Source: an uncultured Moraxella sp.
Lineage (GTDB): Bacteria > Pseudomonadota > Gammaproteobacteria > Pseudomonadales > Moraxellaceae
Assembly: GCA_937975585.1 (NCBI GenBank)
Contig: CALJUC010000039.1
Span: forward strand, 1 to 15,540
DNA: 15,540 bases
Reading direction: 5' to 3'
A program made the position numbers and the translations under genes. The notes below the pieces were generated by a model. The model had not been told where the DNA came from. It worked only from the letters and a program-made list of their open reading frames with translations, and ran no database searches. Shown piece by piece: positions 14,112 through 15,540 of this stretch (position 1 is its first letter; every line of letters begins with the position of its first letter).

Positions 14112-14170
14112 AACGCCCCGTATCACCGGAATAACAAGCGATAATCAAGGACAGAGAACAAGGACAGCAT

Positions 14171-14545
14171 ATGCCACAGATTATTATTGAAACCAGCCCA
14201 AATGTGACCCTCAAAGAGCCAAACCGCCTGTTAGCAAGCATCAATAGCGCTGTGTTTGCCACGGGTCACTTCACCCCACAGGTGTCTATTAAATCGCGTT
14301 TATATCAGGCACCGTTTGCCTGCATTGGGTTGGATATCGCAAGTCACAACGCTTTTATCAGCATCACCATGTACCTCATGCCGGGGCGTGATGACACTAT
14401 CAAGCAGCAACTGGGTCAGACCATCATTGGCACGATTAAAGAGCATATCAACAAGTTTGAAAGCCGCGTGCATACGCATGACAAGCTACAAATCAGTGTC
14501 AACATAATAGACTTAGCACCCAGCTACCAAAAAATCATTATTTAA
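14171..14545 (+). CDS. 5-carboxymethyl-2-hydroxymuconate isomerase family protein (tautomerase fold)
   Basis: This 124-residue protein belongs to the CHMI (HpcD/HpaF) family, trimeric relatives of macrophage migration inhibitory factor that use the N-terminal proline as catalytic base. Pro2 (Pro1 after Met removal) is present in MPQIIIETSPN. The SRLY segment near residue 42 corresponds to the SRVH region of E. coli HpaF, followed by MYLMPGRDDTIKQQLGQTI and a C-terminal strand LQISVNIIDL. In E. coli the enzyme works in homoprotocatechuate breakdown, but no other gene of that pathway is nearby, so this may be an orphan tautomerase with another substrate. The ATG has AAGGA six bases upstream. 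The 53 bases after the stop hold inverted repeats (CCATGG twice; TTGACG/CGTCAA) but no clear terminator. Confidence 0.85.
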   Translation: MPQIIIETSPNVTLKEPNRLLASINSAVFATGHFTPQVSIKSRLYQAPFACIGLDIASHNAFISITMYLMPGRDDTIKQQLGQTIIGTIKEHINKFESRVHTHDKLQISVNIIDLAPSYQKIII

Positions 14546-14598
14546 CCATGGTTTAATGCCATGGATTGACGATGATGCACTAACAACGTCAAGCAATG

Positions 14599-15096
14599 TT
14601 AACCACAGTTAGCCTGACTTTGCTTGCGCGGTAATATGACCATCTTAATTTGATAGCCAGCACGTTCACCATGGGTCGCCATCAAGTTACGCGCAATACG
14701 TAAGCGATAGCTGCCAGATTCAGGCAAACAACCTTGGTAAATAATACCGCCTTTACCGCCTTCTTCCTGACCGGAAGGTGATGTCACCACCCCCACATTG
14801 GCAAACTCTGGAAAGCCACGGCGGGGTAAGAGCGTAATCGTCATATACTGACCTTGGAAGGCTTTAAAGCGATAAAAATGCCTTTCTTCACCACGAGGGA
14901 TACTACCCACGACCGTTTTTTGCGTGGCATTTTTGGCAAAATAAATCGGTGTGGTTGGTGCTGTAGCGGCATTTGCTAGCGGATTTATAAGTAAGCCAAG
15001 ACTCAGGCCAAGCAAGACAGACGCCGCTTTTGGGCTACTTGATTTAAGCGCTTGCAAACCGCGTGGTTGGTACGTTGATAGGGTGGTGAAAAACAT
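14599..15096 (-). CDS. Secreted protein resembling PliG (g-type lysozyme inhibitor)
   Basis: This encodes about 165 residues with a long N-terminal region ending in a signal peptide (ASVLLGLSLGLLINPLANA, cleavage near residue 43). The mature part is a small beta-rich domain: GSIPRGEERHFYRFKAFQGQ (64-83), YMTITLLP, then CLPESGSYRLRIARN (123-137) and GYQIKMVI. The spacing and the LP-x-SG-x-Y-x-LR-(V/I) block resemble E. coli PliG (YcgK), an inhibitor of goose-type lysozymes; a PPC-like beta-sandwich is the other reading. Two Cys (123 and 164) could form a disulfide. There are two adjacent ATGs; an almost complete anti-16S site (AAGGAGGT) sits only two bases before the first (15099), so the second (15096) has better spacing. 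Three 11-bp repeats run up to that site. The PliG assignment is inference from recalled family sequence. Confidence 0.6.
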   Translation of the reverse strand: MFFTTLSTYQPRGLQALKSSSPKAASVLLGLSLGLLINPLANAATAPTTPIYFAKNATQKTVVGSIPRGEERHFYRFKAFQGQYMTITLLPRRGFPEFANVGVVTSPSGQEEGGKGGIIYQGCLPESGSYRLRIARNLMATHGERAGYQIKMVILPRKQSQANCG

Positions 15097-15105
15097 CATA
15101 ACCTC

Positions 15106-15162
15106 CTTAAAGTCAGCTTAAAGTCAGCTTAAAGTCAGTGGTTTGGTTTGTCATAAAGTCAG
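15106..15162. repeat. 11-bp tandem repeats upstream of the PliG-like gene
   Basis: Three perfect head-to-tail copies of CTTAAAGTCAG occupy 15106-15116, 15117-15127 and 15128-15138. A fourth copy with one mismatch (CATAAAGTCAG) is at 15152-15162. On the minus strand the last unit ends in AAG, which supplies the first bases of the AAGGAGG ribosome binding site. Confidence 0.9.
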
Positions 15163-15192
15163 TTAGCCATGACCTGATAGCAATGGTTTATC

Positions 15193-15247
15193 ATGACTTT
15201 ATAGTCATTTGTGTTAGTTTTCTCTGCTATCAAACATAGTAAACTAA
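15193..15247. promoter_or_regulatory. Dyads in the divergent PliG-like/fadB region
   Basis: ATGACT-TTAT-AGTCAT (15193-15208) is a 6-bp dyad whose left part is an inverted copy of the AAAGTCA repeat motif. TTAGTTT (15214-15220) and AAACTAA (15241-15247) form a second, 20 bases apart, with a small CTAT/ATAG hairpin between. The 323-base gap (15097-15419) also holds TGTCT-aagca-AGACA near 15348, possibly near the fadB promoter. No full sigma-70 promoter could be settled for either gene. Confidence 0.4.
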
Positions 15248-15419
15248 TTCGGATTTTGTATTGTTGCTAATGATTAAGGGTTCCATACATCAGATGCTAC
15301 CCCTTATTAGTAGTTTTGTGTTTTATTATGTGTTAGCGTAGGTGGTTGTCTAAGCAAGACATAATCACACAGGATATGTTTAGATTTTCAGTGACTTTCA
15401 CTAACTCAAGGAGTTATAC

Positions 15420-15540
15420 ATGATTTTTCAAGGAAATAGCATTACGGTTACGTTGCTAGAAGATGGTATCGCCAAACTACATTATGATAATCAAACTGAG
15501 AGCGTTAATAAATTTGACCAAGCCACCATCAAAGAATTTG
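15420..15540 (+). CDS. fadB: Fatty acid oxidation complex alpha subunit FadB, N-terminal fragment
   Basis: FadB combines enoyl-CoA hydratase and 3-hydroxyacyl-CoA dehydrogenase and works with the thiolase FadA in beta-oxidation. Only the first 40 codons are inside the window, but MIFQGNSITVTLLEDGIAKL followed by ESVNKFDQATI is diagnostic: the LEDGIA and SVNK elements match E. coli and Pseudomonas FadB at the same positions. The ATG at 15420 has AAGGAG six bases upstream. The gene is divergent from the PliG-like gene. The truncation is due to the window end. Confidence 0.9.
   Translation, partial: MIFQGNSITVTLLEDGIAKLHYDNQTESVNKFDQATIKEF

Noticed and set aside
10295..15162. CRISPR-like array
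   Set aside because: The only repeats are two or three short head-to-tail units without spacers, and no cas genes are present.

Overview
The window looks like a chromosomal contig end from a gammaproteobacterium of the Moraxellaceae (Moraxella/Faucicola/Psychrobacter type). The evidence is the gat-mre-maf synteny shared with Acinetobacter and Pseudomonas, the style of the proteins and the moderate GC content. The genus is an inference. The first 32 bases are not genome: they match the 3' end of the standard Illumina TruSeq/PE read-1 adapter, so the contig starts inside a truncated mutM. I found no phage, insertion sequence, CRISPR array or defence system. Most of the window is ordinary housekeeping DNA, and the unusual signals are in gene order and intergenic structure.

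Left part (33-3256): 3' portion of mutM; a small exported protein with its own promoter and terminator; an alpha/beta hydrolase; then, on the minus strand, rluA and a tRNA-Pro(GGG) gene with its own promoter and terminator.

Centre (3345-10969): two divergent units separated by a 578-base regulatory region. Leftward run gatC, a GNAT acetyltransferase gene, gatA and gatB, which encode the GatCAB amidotransferase that makes Asn-tRNA and/or Gln-tRNA by transamidation. The acetyltransferase gene is an unusual insertion. Rightward run mreB, mreC, mreD and maf, the cell-shape and elongation genes. A long structured leader precedes mreB, and a 14-bp stem-loop lies between mreB and mreC.

Right part (11047-15540): a DUF2147 periplasmic protein where rng often lies; convergent yqeY and upstream rpsU on the minus strand, without the dnaG that often follows; a lipoprotein c-type cytochrome; ybaK (Cys-tRNA(Pro) deacylase), possibly leaderless; a lone CHMI-family tautomerase; a secreted protein resembling the PliG lysozyme inhibitors, preceded by three perfect 11-bp tandem repeats at its ribosome binding site; and the first 40 codons of fadB, cut by the window end.

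Several genes share a translation theme (gatCAB, tRNA-Pro, rluA, rpsU, yqeY, ybaK). Apart from gatCAB and rpsU-yqeY they are separate transcription units, and I see no new multi-gene system.
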